Shown here: one piece after another, positions 1 to 6,776 of the stretch | Layout of the letters: every line of letters starts with the position of its first letter | Numbering within the stretch: the first letter of the stretch is position 1 | Origin: Desulfobacterales bacterium | GTDB lineage: Bacteria > Desulfobacterota > Desulfobacteria > Desulfobacterales > QNYZ01 | DNA length: 16,511 nucleotides | Assembly (NCBI GenBank): GCA_029938515.1 | Contig: JAOZUU010000009.1 | Location: 1 to 16,511, forward strand | Reading direction: 5' to 3' | Notes under the pieces: generated by a model | Seen by the model: only the letters and a program-made list of their open reading frames with translations | Databases searched by the model: none | Told to the model about the DNA's origin: nothing | Translations under genes and position numbers: made by a program

Positions 1-873
1 GTGACCGATTTTGCCAAACGCAACAAGGTCCTTTATGTTGCTGCCGAACCCCTCTCGGATGCCCTGGTCTGGGCCAAAGGCAACCGCTATACATTCCGAT
101 TGCGCCCATCGACCTATATGCAGGCGGCCATGCTGGCGGCGGAAGCTGCCAAAAATCCCGCTAAAAGATGGGCCACCATCGCGCCGAACTATGCCTATGG
201 TAAAGATGCGGTCAAATCCTTTAAAAAAATACTAAAAAACATTCGTCCCGATGTGGAGTTCGTGGCCGAACAATGGCCGGCGCTGTTTAAAATCAATGCC
301 GGTTCTGAAATCCAGGCACTGGCCGCCGCCAAACCCGAAGCGGTCTACAATGTAACCTTTGGCGGTGACTTGGCCAAATTTGTCCGGGAAGGTAAATTGC
401 GCGGGTTTTTTAAAAATACCTTTGTGGTCAGCCTGCTGACCGGAGAGCCCGAGTATATCGATCCTCTCAAGGGTGAAGCCCCCGAAGGATGGCTGGTCAC
501 CGGCTATCCATGGAATGATATTAAAACACCGGCCCATGATAAATTTCTTGCATCCTATCAAAAAAAATTTAACGACTACCCCCGTACCGGTTCCCTGGTG
601 GGCTATAACGTGATGATGGCCGTGGCCGCCATGCTGAAAAAAGCAGGTACCACGGACACCGAAAAGATGGTGGATGCCATGGAAGGTCTTACCTATGATT
701 CCCCGGTGGGACCGGTTCATTTTCGTAAAATCGACCACCAGTCGACCATGGGCGCCTATGTGGGCTATACCGCCTTGCAAGATGGCAAGGGAAAAATGGT
801 CGATTGGAATTATAAAGATGGAAAAGACTTTTTGCCCAGTGATGATGAAGTCAGGCAACTGAGAGCCGAATAA
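1..873 (+). CDS. Branched-chain amino acid type ABC transporter substrate-binding protein, 5' end missing
   Basis: This is the periplasmic binding protein of a HAAT/Liv importer, the component that captures the solute and delivers it to the LivHM permease encoded downstream. The frame is open from the first base. The visible 290 residues lack a signal peptide, whereas the family usually has about 370-420 residues, so the N-terminus lies outside the window and the GTG at base 1 is probably an internal valine. Visible family traits are the type-1 periplasmic fold pattern with RPSTYMQAAMLAAEAAK, the segment ATIAPNYAYGKDAVKSF (second-lobe start), GYNVMMAVAAMLKKAG and a C-terminal SPVGPVHFRKIDHQS stretch, which is typical of Liv-type proteins. 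The ligand cannot be read from the sequence; amino acids, aromatic acids, urea and short amides are all known in this family. The gene is followed by 257 bp before livHM. Family assignment is firm. Confidence 0.92.
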   Translation: MTDFAKRNKVLYVAAEPLSDALVWAKGNRYTFRLRPSTYMQAAMLAAEAAKNPAKRWATIAPNYAYGKDAVKSFKKILKNIRPDVEFVAEQWPALFKINAGSEIQALAAAKPEAVYNVTFGGDLAKFVREGKLRGFFKNTFVVSLLTGEPEYIDPLKGEAPEGWLVTGYPWNDIKTPAHDKFLASYQKKFNDYPRTGSLVGYNVMMAVAAMLKKAGTTDTEKMVDAMEGLTYDSPVGPVHFRKIDHQSTMGAYVGYTALQDGKGKMVDWNYKDGKDFLPSDDEVRQLRAE

Positions 874-960
874 AAGCCACGCTTAGTTAGCTATCCGTTA
901 ACTATCCGGCCACCCATTGATCGGGTGTAAATCACAGCTATCAGCTTGCAAAATTTAAAG

Positions 961-1039
961 AAAATTCCCCCTGCCCCCCTTTAAGAATAGAGAGGACCTT
1001 ATCCTCCCCCTTTTTTAAAGGGGGATAGGGGTGGATTTT
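961..1039. repeat. Imperfect inverted-repeat element between the binding protein and livHM
   Basis: The left arm 961-984 (AAAATTCCCCCTGCCCCCC plus TTTAA) is nearly complementary to the right arm 1017-1039 (AAAGGGGGATAGGGGTGG plus ATTTT). An inner stem CCCCC(T)n AAAGGGGG is nested at about 1006-1024. The whole folds into a long hairpin of about 79 bp. C/G-rich arms of this kind with AT ends recur as dispersed intergenic repeats in many proteobacterial genomes (general knowledge). It has no coding capacity. It may act as an attenuator or mRNA stabiliser between the abundant binding protein and the permease, but that is inference. Confidence 0.7.
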
Positions 1040-1115
1040 ACTAACAGTGGTGAATTACACGCCCCCATCATTTATTTGGTGGTACAATTGGCAACTGGCC
1101 GACTGCTTAACCGAC

Positions 1116-1123
1116 AAGAGGAG
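1116..1123 (+). promoter_or_regulatory. Shine-Dalgarno site that fixes the livHM start
   Basis: AAGAGGAG lies 7 bases before TTG 1131. The in-frame GTG at 1047 has no such site and would add 28 residues (including WWYNWQLADCLTDKR) unlike any LivH N-terminus. The site therefore selects TTG 1131. Confidence 0.75.
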
Positions 1124-1130
1124 CACCAGC

Positions 1131-2978
1131 TTGGGTTTTTATATCGTCCAGATTCTCACCGGGCTTTCGGATGCGTCGGCCTTGTTTCTCGTGGCTTGCG
1201 GTCTGTCGCTGATTTTCGGCGTTTCCCGTATTGTTAATATGGCACACGGTTCTTTTTACATGGTCGGTGCATACCTGGCTTACTTTTTTATCGACAAACT
1301 ACCCCATGGCCCCTTCACCTTCTGGATCGGTATTCTACTGGCAGCGATAGCCGTGGGCCTGATCGGACTGATCGTTGAGGTGTTTTTGCTAAGGCGACTG
1401 TATCATACACCTGAACTGTTTATCCTTTTTGCTACTTTCGGCATCGTATTAATCATTCAGGATCTGTCCCGGTGGCTGTTCGGCGCCGAAGACCTCCTCG
1501 GCCAACAAGCACCCGGACTTTCCGGCAGTATCAATATCATGGGCAGCTATATTCCCCAGTATGACTTGGCCCTGATTGTTATCGCACCCTTGATCCTCGT
1601 GGGCCTCTGGCTGCTGTTAACCAAGACCCGTTGGGGGATCTTGGTACGTGCCGCCACCGAAGATCGGGAAATGTCGGATGCCCTGGGCGTAAATCAGACC
1701 TGGCTTTTTACCAGCGTCTTTTTTCTGGGCTCATTCCTGGCCGGGCTGGGTGGTGCGGTTCAATTACCAAAGGGCGGGGCGGATTTGCTGATGGATTTAA
1801 ATATCATCGCCACCGCCTTTGTGGTTGTCGTGGTGGGTGGCATGGGAAGTATCCCGGGCGCCTATTTAGCGGCGGTCATTATCGGCGAACTCAATGCATT
1901 CGGGATCCTGGTTTTTCCTGAAAGTACGCTGGTCATGATGTTTTTAGTCATGGCAGTCGTGTTAATCATTCGGCCATACGGCCTGCTGGGAAAAGAAGAA
2001 GCCCCTGAGCGCGGCGATACCACGGCATCCGTATCGATCATCCGGCCGGCATCCCGAAAGCTGAAAATAGCCGGCGGCATATTCCTTGCGATGATCCTGG
2101 TTCTCCCTGCCGTGGCCAGCACCTTCCAGCTGGTGCTGATGACCGAGATCGCCCTTTTTGCGCTCGCTTGCATGAGTCTCTATTTCATTATGGGGCCCGG
2201 TGGCATGGTCTCCTTTGGTCACGCCGCCTATTTCGGCGGCGGGGCCTATTTTGCGGCGTTGCTGGTTCATTATCTACAAACCCCCATGGAACTGGCCCTG
2301 TTTCTGGCCCCTCTATTGACGGGAGGTTTGGCACTTATCATCGGATGGTTTTGCGTCCGGTTGTCGGGAGTGTATCTCGCCATGCTGACGCTGGCTTTTG
2401 CCCAGATTTGCTGGTCCATCGTGTTTCAATGGGGAACAGTGACCGGCGGCGATGATGGGCTCCTCAGTATATGGCCATCTGCCTGGGCCAGCGAAAAGAC
2501 CGTCTTTTACTACCTGACGATGGTATTGTGCATCGGGGGGATCGTCATTCTACGTCACTTTATTTTTACCCCGTTCGGTTATACCCTGCGAGCCTGCCGA
2601 GATTCGGCGCTTCGTGTTGATTCCATCGGCATCAATCTGAAACGCCATCAATGGGTTGCTTTCGCCATTTCCGGCGCCTTTGCCGGATTGGCCGGCGGGC
2701 TTTATGTCTTTTTTAAAGGCAGCATCTTCCCCGACGAGATGGCAATTCCCCGCTCGTTTGATTTCCTTTTCATGGTGCTGCTCGGCGGCATGGATTCGCT
2801 TTTCGGTCCTATTGCCGGTTCCGCCGCGTTTACATGGTTGCACTACACCATATCCAGGATCAATCTCTGGCAACTGATTCTCGGATCCATTTTCATTGTT
2901 CTGGTGGTAGTACTTCCCCAGGGAATTGCCGGTTCCATCGGCAACCGTTTAAACAAGTATTTTACCGAATCCTCATAA
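1131..2978 (+). CDS. livHM: Fused LivH-LivM permease of a branched-chain amino acid type ABC importer
   Basis: This inner-membrane channel has both permease halves, normally two proteins, in one chain of 615 residues. The LivH half (about 1-290) opens with FYIVQILTGL and LSLIFGVSRIVNMAHGSFYM, the classic LivH signature, and carries the cytoplasmic coupling loop RAATEDREMSDALGVN at about 173-188. A polar linker of about 20 residues (KEEAPERGDTTASVS) leads into the LivM half (about 308-615), with MGPGGMVSFGHAAYFGGGAY and its coupling loop RACRDSALRVDSIGINLKRH. Each half shows about 8-10 hydrophobic segments. The TTG start is chosen because AAGAGGAG lies 7 bases upstream and the LivH family begins at this point. 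livG follows after 18 bases, so the three genes form one operon. LivHM fusions are known but less common than separate genes. Function is firm; substrate is unknown. Confidence 0.9.
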   Translation: MGFYIVQILTGLSDASALFLVACGLSLIFGVSRIVNMAHGSFYMVGAYLAYFFIDKLPHGPFTFWIGILLAAIAVGLIGLIVEVFLLRRLYHTPELFILFATFGIVLIIQDLSRWLFGAEDLLGQQAPGLSGSINIMGSYIPQYDLALIVIAPLILVGLWLLLTKTRWGILVRAATEDREMSDALGVNQTWLFTSVFFLGSFLAGLGGAVQLPKGGADLLMDLNIIATAFVVVVVGGMGSIPGAYLAAVIIGELNAFGILVFPESTLVMMFLVMAVVLIIRPYGLLGKEEAPERGDTTASVSIIRPASRKLKIAGGIFLAMILVLPAVASTFQLVLMTEIALFALACMSLYFIMGPGGMVSFGHAAYFGGGAYFAALLVHYLQTPMELALFLAPLLTGGLALIIGWFCVRLSGVYLAMLTLAFAQICWSIVFQWGTVTGGDDGLLSIWPSAWASEKTVFYYLTMVLCIGGIVILRHFIFTPFGYTLRACRDSALRVDSIGINLKRHQWVAFAISGAFAGLAGGLYVFFKGSIFPDEMAIPRSFDFLFMVLLGGMDSLFGPIAGSAAFTWLHYTISRINLWQLILGSIFIVLVVVLPQGIAGSIGNRLNKYFTESS

Positions 2979-2996
2979 GGTACGGAGTTTTCGTCG

Positions 2997-3749
2997 ATGA
3001 CATCAAACGTTCTGGAAGTTCGTAAACTCGCCAAATCTTTTGGTGGGATTAAGGCTGTCAATAATATCAGCTTTGATCTACACCAAGGACAATTGCTTGC
3101 GATGATCGGCCCTAACGGCGCCGGGAAATCGACCTGTTTCAACCTGATCAATGGCCAATTGAGTGCGGATCGGGGTACCATCACCATCCTGGGAAAAAAG
3201 ACAAACGGGAAAAAACCCAGGGATGTCTGGAAGCTTGGCGTCGGCCGAACCTTCCAGATTACGGCAACATTCGGATCGATGACTGTTTTAGAAAATATTC
3301 AAATGGCCACACTCTCCTATCAAAAGCGGACAAAATCGATATTTAAATCGGTTCCCCGATTGAACCAGGATGAGGCCATGGCATTGCTGCGCCTGGTGGG
3401 AATCGAGGATCAATATAACCGGGCCTGCGGAGTATTGGCCTACGGCGATTTAAAACGGGTGGAGCTTGCCGTAGCCCTGGCCAACAACCCCAAACTACTG
3501 CTCATGGACGAACCGACGGCCGGAATGGGACCGGCGGAACGCCAAGAGTTGATGGAAATGACATCCAATATCGTTGAAACCCGGAAGATCGGGGTTCTCT
3601 TTACCGAACACGATATGGATGTCGTCTTCAGCCGATCAGACCGCATCATTGTTTTAAACCGCGGCGAATTGGTGGCGGAAGGCACGCCGGATGAGATCCG
3701 GAAAAATCGCCGGGTTCAGGAAATTTATCTGGGAGTCGAACCGATCTGA
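2997..3749 (+). CDS. livG: LivG-type ATP-binding protein of the ABC importer
   Basis: This is one of the two cytoplasmic ATPases that power the LivHM permease. The 250 residues match the usual LivG length of about 250-260. Walker A is GPNGAGKST at 38-46, the Q-loop is TFQ at 85-87, the signature is a diverged LAYGD at 147-151 (LivG proteins usually have LSYGD/E in place of LSGGQ), Walker B is LLLMDEPTAG at about 167-176, and the H-switch is His205 in TEHDMD. The C-terminal extension EIRKNRRVQEIYLG is typical of LivG. The ATG has GGAG about 9 bases upstream and lies 18 bases after the livHM stop. livF follows after 20 bases, so translation of the three genes is probably coordinated. Confidence 0.95.
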   Translation: MTSNVLEVRKLAKSFGGIKAVNNISFDLHQGQLLAMIGPNGAGKSTCFNLINGQLSADRGTITILGKKTNGKKPRDVWKLGVGRTFQITATFGSMTVLENIQMATLSYQKRTKSIFKSVPRLNQDEAMALLRLVGIEDQYNRACGVLAYGDLKRVELAVALANNPKLLLMDEPTAGMGPAERQELMEMTSNIVETRKIGVLFTEHDMDVVFSRSDRIIVLNRGELVAEGTPDEIRKNRRVQEIYLGVEPI

Positions 3750-3769
3750 GGAACCCTCTAAGGAGATCA

Positions 3770-4489
3770 ATGAACAACCAGAAAGACAAGCCCATACTTG
3801 AAGTGACCGCTATCAATTCATTTTACGGCAAAGCGCAGATCCTATTTGACATGACCCTTGAGATTAACCCGGGAGAAGTCGTCGTCTTGCTGGGAAGAAA
3901 CGGTGCTGGTAAAACGACAACATTCAAGAGCATCATGGGAATTGTTATGCCCAAAGATGGGAAAATACGCTTTAAAAATCAGGAGATACAGGCCCTGCCG
4001 CCATTTAAGACTTGCGGGATGGGTCTCGGCTACGTACCCGAAGACCGGCGAATATTTTCCCGCCTGACAATTTTGGAAAACCTTGAGGTGGGCCGTCAAC
4101 CGGCTCGACAAGGCCGGTCTCCCTGGACCGCTGAGCGATTGTTCGACCTGTTTCCCAACCTCGCGGAACGCCGTCACCAGGATGGTGGAAACCTGAGTGG
4201 CGGTGAGCAACAGATGCTCACTATTGCCCGGACCCTTATGGGCAATCCCGAGTTAATCATCTTAGATGAGCCTTCCGAAGGGTTGGCACCGGTAATTATA
4301 GATCAACTATCCGCCACCATCCGAAAGTTGAAAGAAGAAGACGTATCGATCCTCCTCGCCGAGCAGAATTTGCGTTTTGCCAAACGCATTTGCGACCGGG
4401 CCTATCTGATTTATCAAGGCAGCATCCGGCATGAAAGCCCCATCGATACGCTTTCCGATGATGAATACGAAAAGTATTGCTCGATCTGA
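3770..4489 (+). CDS. livF: LivF-type ATP-binding protein of the ABC importer
   Basis: This is the second ATPase of the importer, partnering LivG. The 239 residues match the family length. Walker A is GRNGAGKT at 42-49, the signature is a canonical LSGGEQ at 142-147, and Walker B is LIILDEPSEGL at 162-172. The usual H-switch histidine is replaced by Gln199 in AEQN, which is normal for LivF. GYVPEDRRIFSRLTILENL is the LivF-specific stretch after the Q-loop region. The strong AAGGAGA site ends only 3 bases before the ATG, so the spacing is short. The gene is the last of the liv operon. No good plus-strand terminator with a T-run follows; the hairpin at 4549-4572 may end both strands. Confidence 0.95.
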   Translation: MNNQKDKPILEVTAINSFYGKAQILFDMTLEINPGEVVVLLGRNGAGKTTTFKSIMGIVMPKDGKIRFKNQEIQALPPFKTCGMGLGYVPEDRRIFSRLTILENLEVGRQPARQGRSPWTAERLFDLFPNLAERRHQDGGNLSGGEQQMLTIARTLMGNPELIILDEPSEGLAPVIIDQLSATIRKLKEEDVSILLAEQNLRFAKRICDRAYLIYQGSIRHESPIDTLSDDEYEKYCSI

Positions 4490-4548
4490 TTAATTCCTAT
4501 TTAAAATTCAATCTTTCATGGCCGCCGGGCTACTTCAGTAATGAAAAA

Positions 4549-4572
4549 GGCGGGACGCTCCAGCGTTCCGCC
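4549..4572 (-). terminator. Intrinsic terminator of the PEP-CTERM gene, possibly bidirectional
   Basis: The stem GGCGGGACGC / GCGTTCCGCC encloses a four-base loop. Read on the minus strand it is GGCGGAACGC...GCGTCCCGCC followed at once by TTTTT (complement of AAAAA at 4544-4548), a textbook rho-independent terminator 33 bases past the stop of the minus-strand gene. On the plus strand the following bases are only TCTTCC, so termination of the liv operon here would be weaker. Confidence 0.8.
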
Positions 4573-4604
4573 TCTTCCAGCCTTACTTGTTACGATCAAT
4601 CACA

Positions 4605-5339
4605 CTAACAGTTCTTGAACCTCCTCCTACCAATGCCCGCCAGACCGATCAGACCGGTGCCAAGCAAAAACAGCGTCCCCGGTTCAGGAACCGATTCAGG
4701 AACCGACGCCATTACATCGTTGGCGCAGGTTGGCTGCATTCTAACCATGATATTGCTGAAATCAGCACCCTCAGGAATGCTATTGCTAAAGTCAGCCCAA
4801 ATTAAATATGCGCCGGGCTCTGACAGTCCATAACCCACCTCTACCCTAAATATTTTATCGACGCCATTATAAATGCCTGTTACATGCTCATTGTCTCCAT
4901 AAGAACCTGTTGAATGACTTCCGAAATAGTCATTGGAAAACCGGAATCCATCCGGAAGAAAGAAATCGCCCTGTAAGATTCCATCGCCTTCCTCTGTCAA
5001 GGTATGATCTCTTAACGCTAAAGCACCCATGACGTCACCAGTACTGCGGGGATCTCCATCATAAAGGAAAACATCACCCAGACATGCATTCAACCAACTT
5101 CCATCCAATCCAACATTCCAACTGGTGTATATCTCTAAGGTACTTCCCAGCCAGCGGTATCCATAAAAATCAAACGGGGGGGAAGTCCCGATGACATCCT
5201 GGTTAACCTGCCAAGGATTTGAATCCAACGGATGATAGTAGGAGTCCAATACCAGATCACTGGGTAAAGCAAAACCGGTTCCTGCAAAGCCTACTGTCAC
5301 CATAACCACTAAAAATATTGCCACTATTATTTTTTTCAT
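4605..5339 (-). CDS. Secreted PEP-CTERM sorting domain protein
   Basis: This 244-residue protein is predicted to be exported and then handled by an exosortase, the PEP-CTERM equivalent of sortase. Residues 1-24 form a signal peptide: MKK, a hydrophobic core IIVAIFLVVMVTVGFAG, and a likely cleavage after GFA. The C-terminus has the full tripartite signal: VPEPGT at 217-222, a hydrophobic span LFLLGTGLIGLAGIG, and the basic tail RRRFKN. The central part (about 25-210) is rich in Gly, Asp, Tyr and Ser with predicted beta structure and two cysteines (86 and 206). I recognise no enzyme motif there. In other bacteria such proteins belong to the extracellular matrix or biofilm. No exosortase gene is in the window. 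AAGGAGG lies 5 bases before the ATG, and a single-gene unit with its own terminator and promoter is likely. Confidence 0.88.
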   Translation of the reverse strand: MKKIIVAIFLVVMVTVGFAGTGFALPSDLVLDSYYHPLDSNPWQVNQDVIGTSPPFDFYGYRWLGSTLEIYTSWNVGLDGSWLNACLGDVFLYDGDPRSTGDVMGALALRDHTLTEEGDGILQGDFFLPDGFRFSNDYFGSHSTGSYGDNEHVTGIYNGVDKIFRVEVGYGLSEPGAYLIWADFSNSIPEGADFSNIMVRMQPTCANDVMASVPESVPEPGTLFLLGTGLIGLAGIGRRRFKNC

Positions 5340-5393
5340 TCTTCCCTCCTTGAAATATTCCGTTAAATTTGGTTTCTTACTTTTTTTAACTCA

Positions 5394-5424
5394 ATTATAT
5401 CGAAAGTTGTTTAGAAAATATCAA
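5394..5424 (-). promoter_or_regulatory. Candidate sigma-70 type promoter of the PEP-CTERM gene
   Basis: On the minus strand, TTGATA (complement of 5419-5424) and a perfect TATAAT (complement of 5394-5399) are separated by 19 bases. This is 2 more than ideal. The predicted transcript would start near 5387 and have a leader of about 48 bases containing the AAGGAGG site. The surrounding DNA is AT-rich, so chance matches are possible. Confidence 0.45.
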
Positions 5425-5557
5425 GCATGAATATAGTTATTTTTTCACCTCCTCCCTGTTATTGCTGCAATTGTCATATTTTAACTTTAAGTTCATTTTC
5501 AATAGTTCCGTAACAAAAAAGCTGAATTCAGAATAAGGTAGATAGCAATAAGAATGC

Positions 5558-5586
5558 CAAGGTCATAATAATTATGATAACCCTTG
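5558..5586. repeat. AT-rich dyad, possible operator or hairpin
   Basis: TCATAAT (5563-5569) and ATTATGA (5571-5577) form a perfect inverted repeat around one central base, flanked by CAAGG (5558-5562) and CCTTG (5582-5586). Weaker pairing may extend outward (AAGGTAG near 5535, CTACTAACCTT near 5589). It sits in a divergent intergenic region, where a regulator site would be expected, but no regulator can be named. Confidence 0.4.
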
Positions 5587-5745
5587 ACCTACTAACCTTT
5601 ATCTTATGTAAATACAGTCTGTTAAAAATATATTAGGAAGTAAACCGCAGATGGATTGATGTCATTAAGAAAAAAAAGATATGAAATAAATATCATAAGA
5701 ATTAGGAAATTTTTGATATGCTTGGGTACTTTTTTACTTAAGGCC

Positions 5746-5902
5746 CCCGGAAAAAATAAATCCATCCCGCCTAGGCGGGACTGGTCTTCTGTTCCGCCTA
5801 CGGCGTTACATCCACCGGCACATATCCTGATATGCACCGGCGGATGTGCCTTGTAGACGAACCAGAATCCGGCGCAATCTTGTGGATTTATTTCTTTCCG
5901 GG
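5746..5902. mobile_element. MITE-like non-coding element with terminal inverted repeats
   Basis: The ends are near-perfect inverted repeats: left CCCGGAAAAAATAAATCCA at 5746-5764 and right, at 5883-5902, its complement with one extra base. The complementarity continues weakly outward (TTAAGGCC before, CCTAA after). Inside lie a 14-bp palindrome CCCGCCTAGGCGGG (5766-5779) and a 19-bp stem (5808-5826 with 5829-5847) that pairs fully if G-U pairs are allowed. No transposase is encoded. The layout of terminal repeats plus internal hairpins in 157 bp fits a miniature mobile or REP-like element. I see no clear target-site duplication. Confidence 0.6.
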
Positions 5903-6029
5903 AACCTAACCCTGGCAATTGCCGGTTAATTTTATATCATTACATAAAATTGGAGTTGACCGCATCGAGCATCTATTTTAAATTCATTGTGGCAGTTAAA
6001 TCTTGACGAATGAATAGGAGGGACTTTCA

Positions 6030-6428
6030 ATGGCTTCGGAAAATGATATTATTAAAAAGACCAAAGCAACCGCGGAACTTTATTTTAAAAATATCACCGG
6101 TGAAAAACCGTACGACCTCTGGCGTGAATTTGATCCGGACATGGCCAGGGACCTGTCTCTATTTATCACCGGCCAGATGTACGCCCGGGAAAAAATACCC
6201 CACCAAACAAGACAACTGATCACGGTGGCGGCATTGACCGTTCTCGCCAGGCCCGATGAATTGAGGCTGCATGTTCAGGCCGCCCTGAATGTCGGCTGTA
6301 CGTCTAGTGAGATTGCTGAAACCATTTTTCAAACCATGATTTATGGTGGCGTCCCGGCGGCCAATACGGCTCTAAAGATCCTGAAGGACGTCCTGGCCGA
6401 ACAAAAACAGCAAGCAGCAAAAGAATAA
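6030..6428 (+). CDS. Carboxymuconolactone decarboxylase (CMD) family protein
   Basis: This small cytoplasmic all-helical protein of 132 residues belongs to the CMD/AhpD-like superfamily. The C-terminal CMD region (about 35-115) has TRQLITVAALTVLARPDELRLHV, ALNVGCTSSEIAETIFQTMIYGGVPAAN, very close to the PcaC-type pattern that includes a conserved His (81 here), Glu (94) and the GVPAAN loop. Family members include true gamma-carboxymuconolactone decarboxylase, AhpD-type peroxidase partners and many proteins of unknown role. The AhpD CxxC motif is absent; the single cysteine is Cys90. In an anaerobe an ortho-cleavage function is unlikely, so the substrate is left open. The ATG is supported by AGGAGG with an 8-base spacer. 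It appears to be a stand-alone gene. Confidence 0.85.
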   Translation: MASENDIIKKTKATAELYFKNITGEKPYDLWREFDPDMARDLSLFITGQMYAREKIPHQTRQLITVAALTVLARPDELRLHVQAALNVGCTSSEIAETIFQTMIYGGVPAANTALKILKDVLAEQKQQAAKE

Positions 6429-6776
6429 GTTCATGACCAATTAGATAGATGAAATGAATTTTTATGCTCATTCTTACACCTACAAAGCAATCCCGGCTGG
6501 GTAACTGGATGCAGGCAGACAAAGTTGAATTCTGGGGTATCAAGCCCTTGCCTTGGCTGCTTCAAAAATAGTATAAATTTACATGATTTTATGTCATTTT
6601 TTTACCAACAATGCAACCCTCCGCACCCGCCATAACCAACTGAAAAATTAAGATTACCTTATTTTTCAGGCCTGTACGCCGTTTTAAGTTGGCCCTGAAT
6701 TCAATGGCCTGATAATTGCATAACCTACCCCTTATGGTTATAGAATTGAACTGTAATCCAGGCTGGCGGTCAAATA
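6429..6776. other. Non-coding spacer between the CMD-family gene and the DUF4388 gene
   Basis: This 348-bp gap holds an AT hairpin at 6640-6669 and otherwise nothing I can name. There is no clear intrinsic terminator for the CMD-family gene and no convincing promoter pair. The minus-strand open frame here (6304-6543) overlaps the CMD-family gene, has no ribosome-binding site and is not credible as a gene. Confidence 0.6.
6640..6669. repeat. AT-rich hairpin
   Basis: CTGAAAAATTAAG (6640-6652) pairs with CTTATTTTTCAG (6658-6669) with one bulged base and a five-base loop ATTAC. No T-run follows on either strand, so it is not a standard intrinsic terminator. It may stabilise or end the upstream transcript. 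Confidence 0.4.

Larger units (their letters stand above)
5340..6029. other. Divergent AT-rich spacer between the PEP-CTERM and CMD-family genes
   Basis: This 690-bp non-coding stretch contains a candidate minus-strand promoter (5394-5424), an AT-rich dyad (5558-5586) and a MITE-like element (5746-5902), each listed separately. The remaining part is mostly AT. At 6016-6021 AGGAGG serves the downstream gene. I see no convincing open frame; the frames inside the MITE-like element are best read as accidental. Confidence 0.7.

Noticed and set aside
232..858. 208-codon open frame on the minus strand opposite the binding protein gene
   Set aside because: It lies wholly antisense to a clear Liv-family gene, has no ribosome-binding site and no recognisable domain.
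1047..1130. N-terminal extension of LivHM from GTG 1047
   Set aside because: No ribosome-binding site, and the 28 residues are unlike LivH proteins; AAGAGGAG before TTG 1131 gives a better start.
5622..5918. 98-codon minus-strand open frame across the MITE-like element
   Set aside because: Most of it is the translation of inverted repeats and palindromes; there is no ribosome-binding site and the ends are AT-rich.
5919..5955. Possible promoter for the CMD-family gene (TTGCCG with a CATAAA-like -10)
   Set aside because: Only a weak match to both boxes in very AT-rich DNA; not strong enough to list.
6030..6428. AhpD-type peroxidase function for the CMD-family protein
   Set aside because: The CxxC active-site motif is absent; only one cysteine is present.
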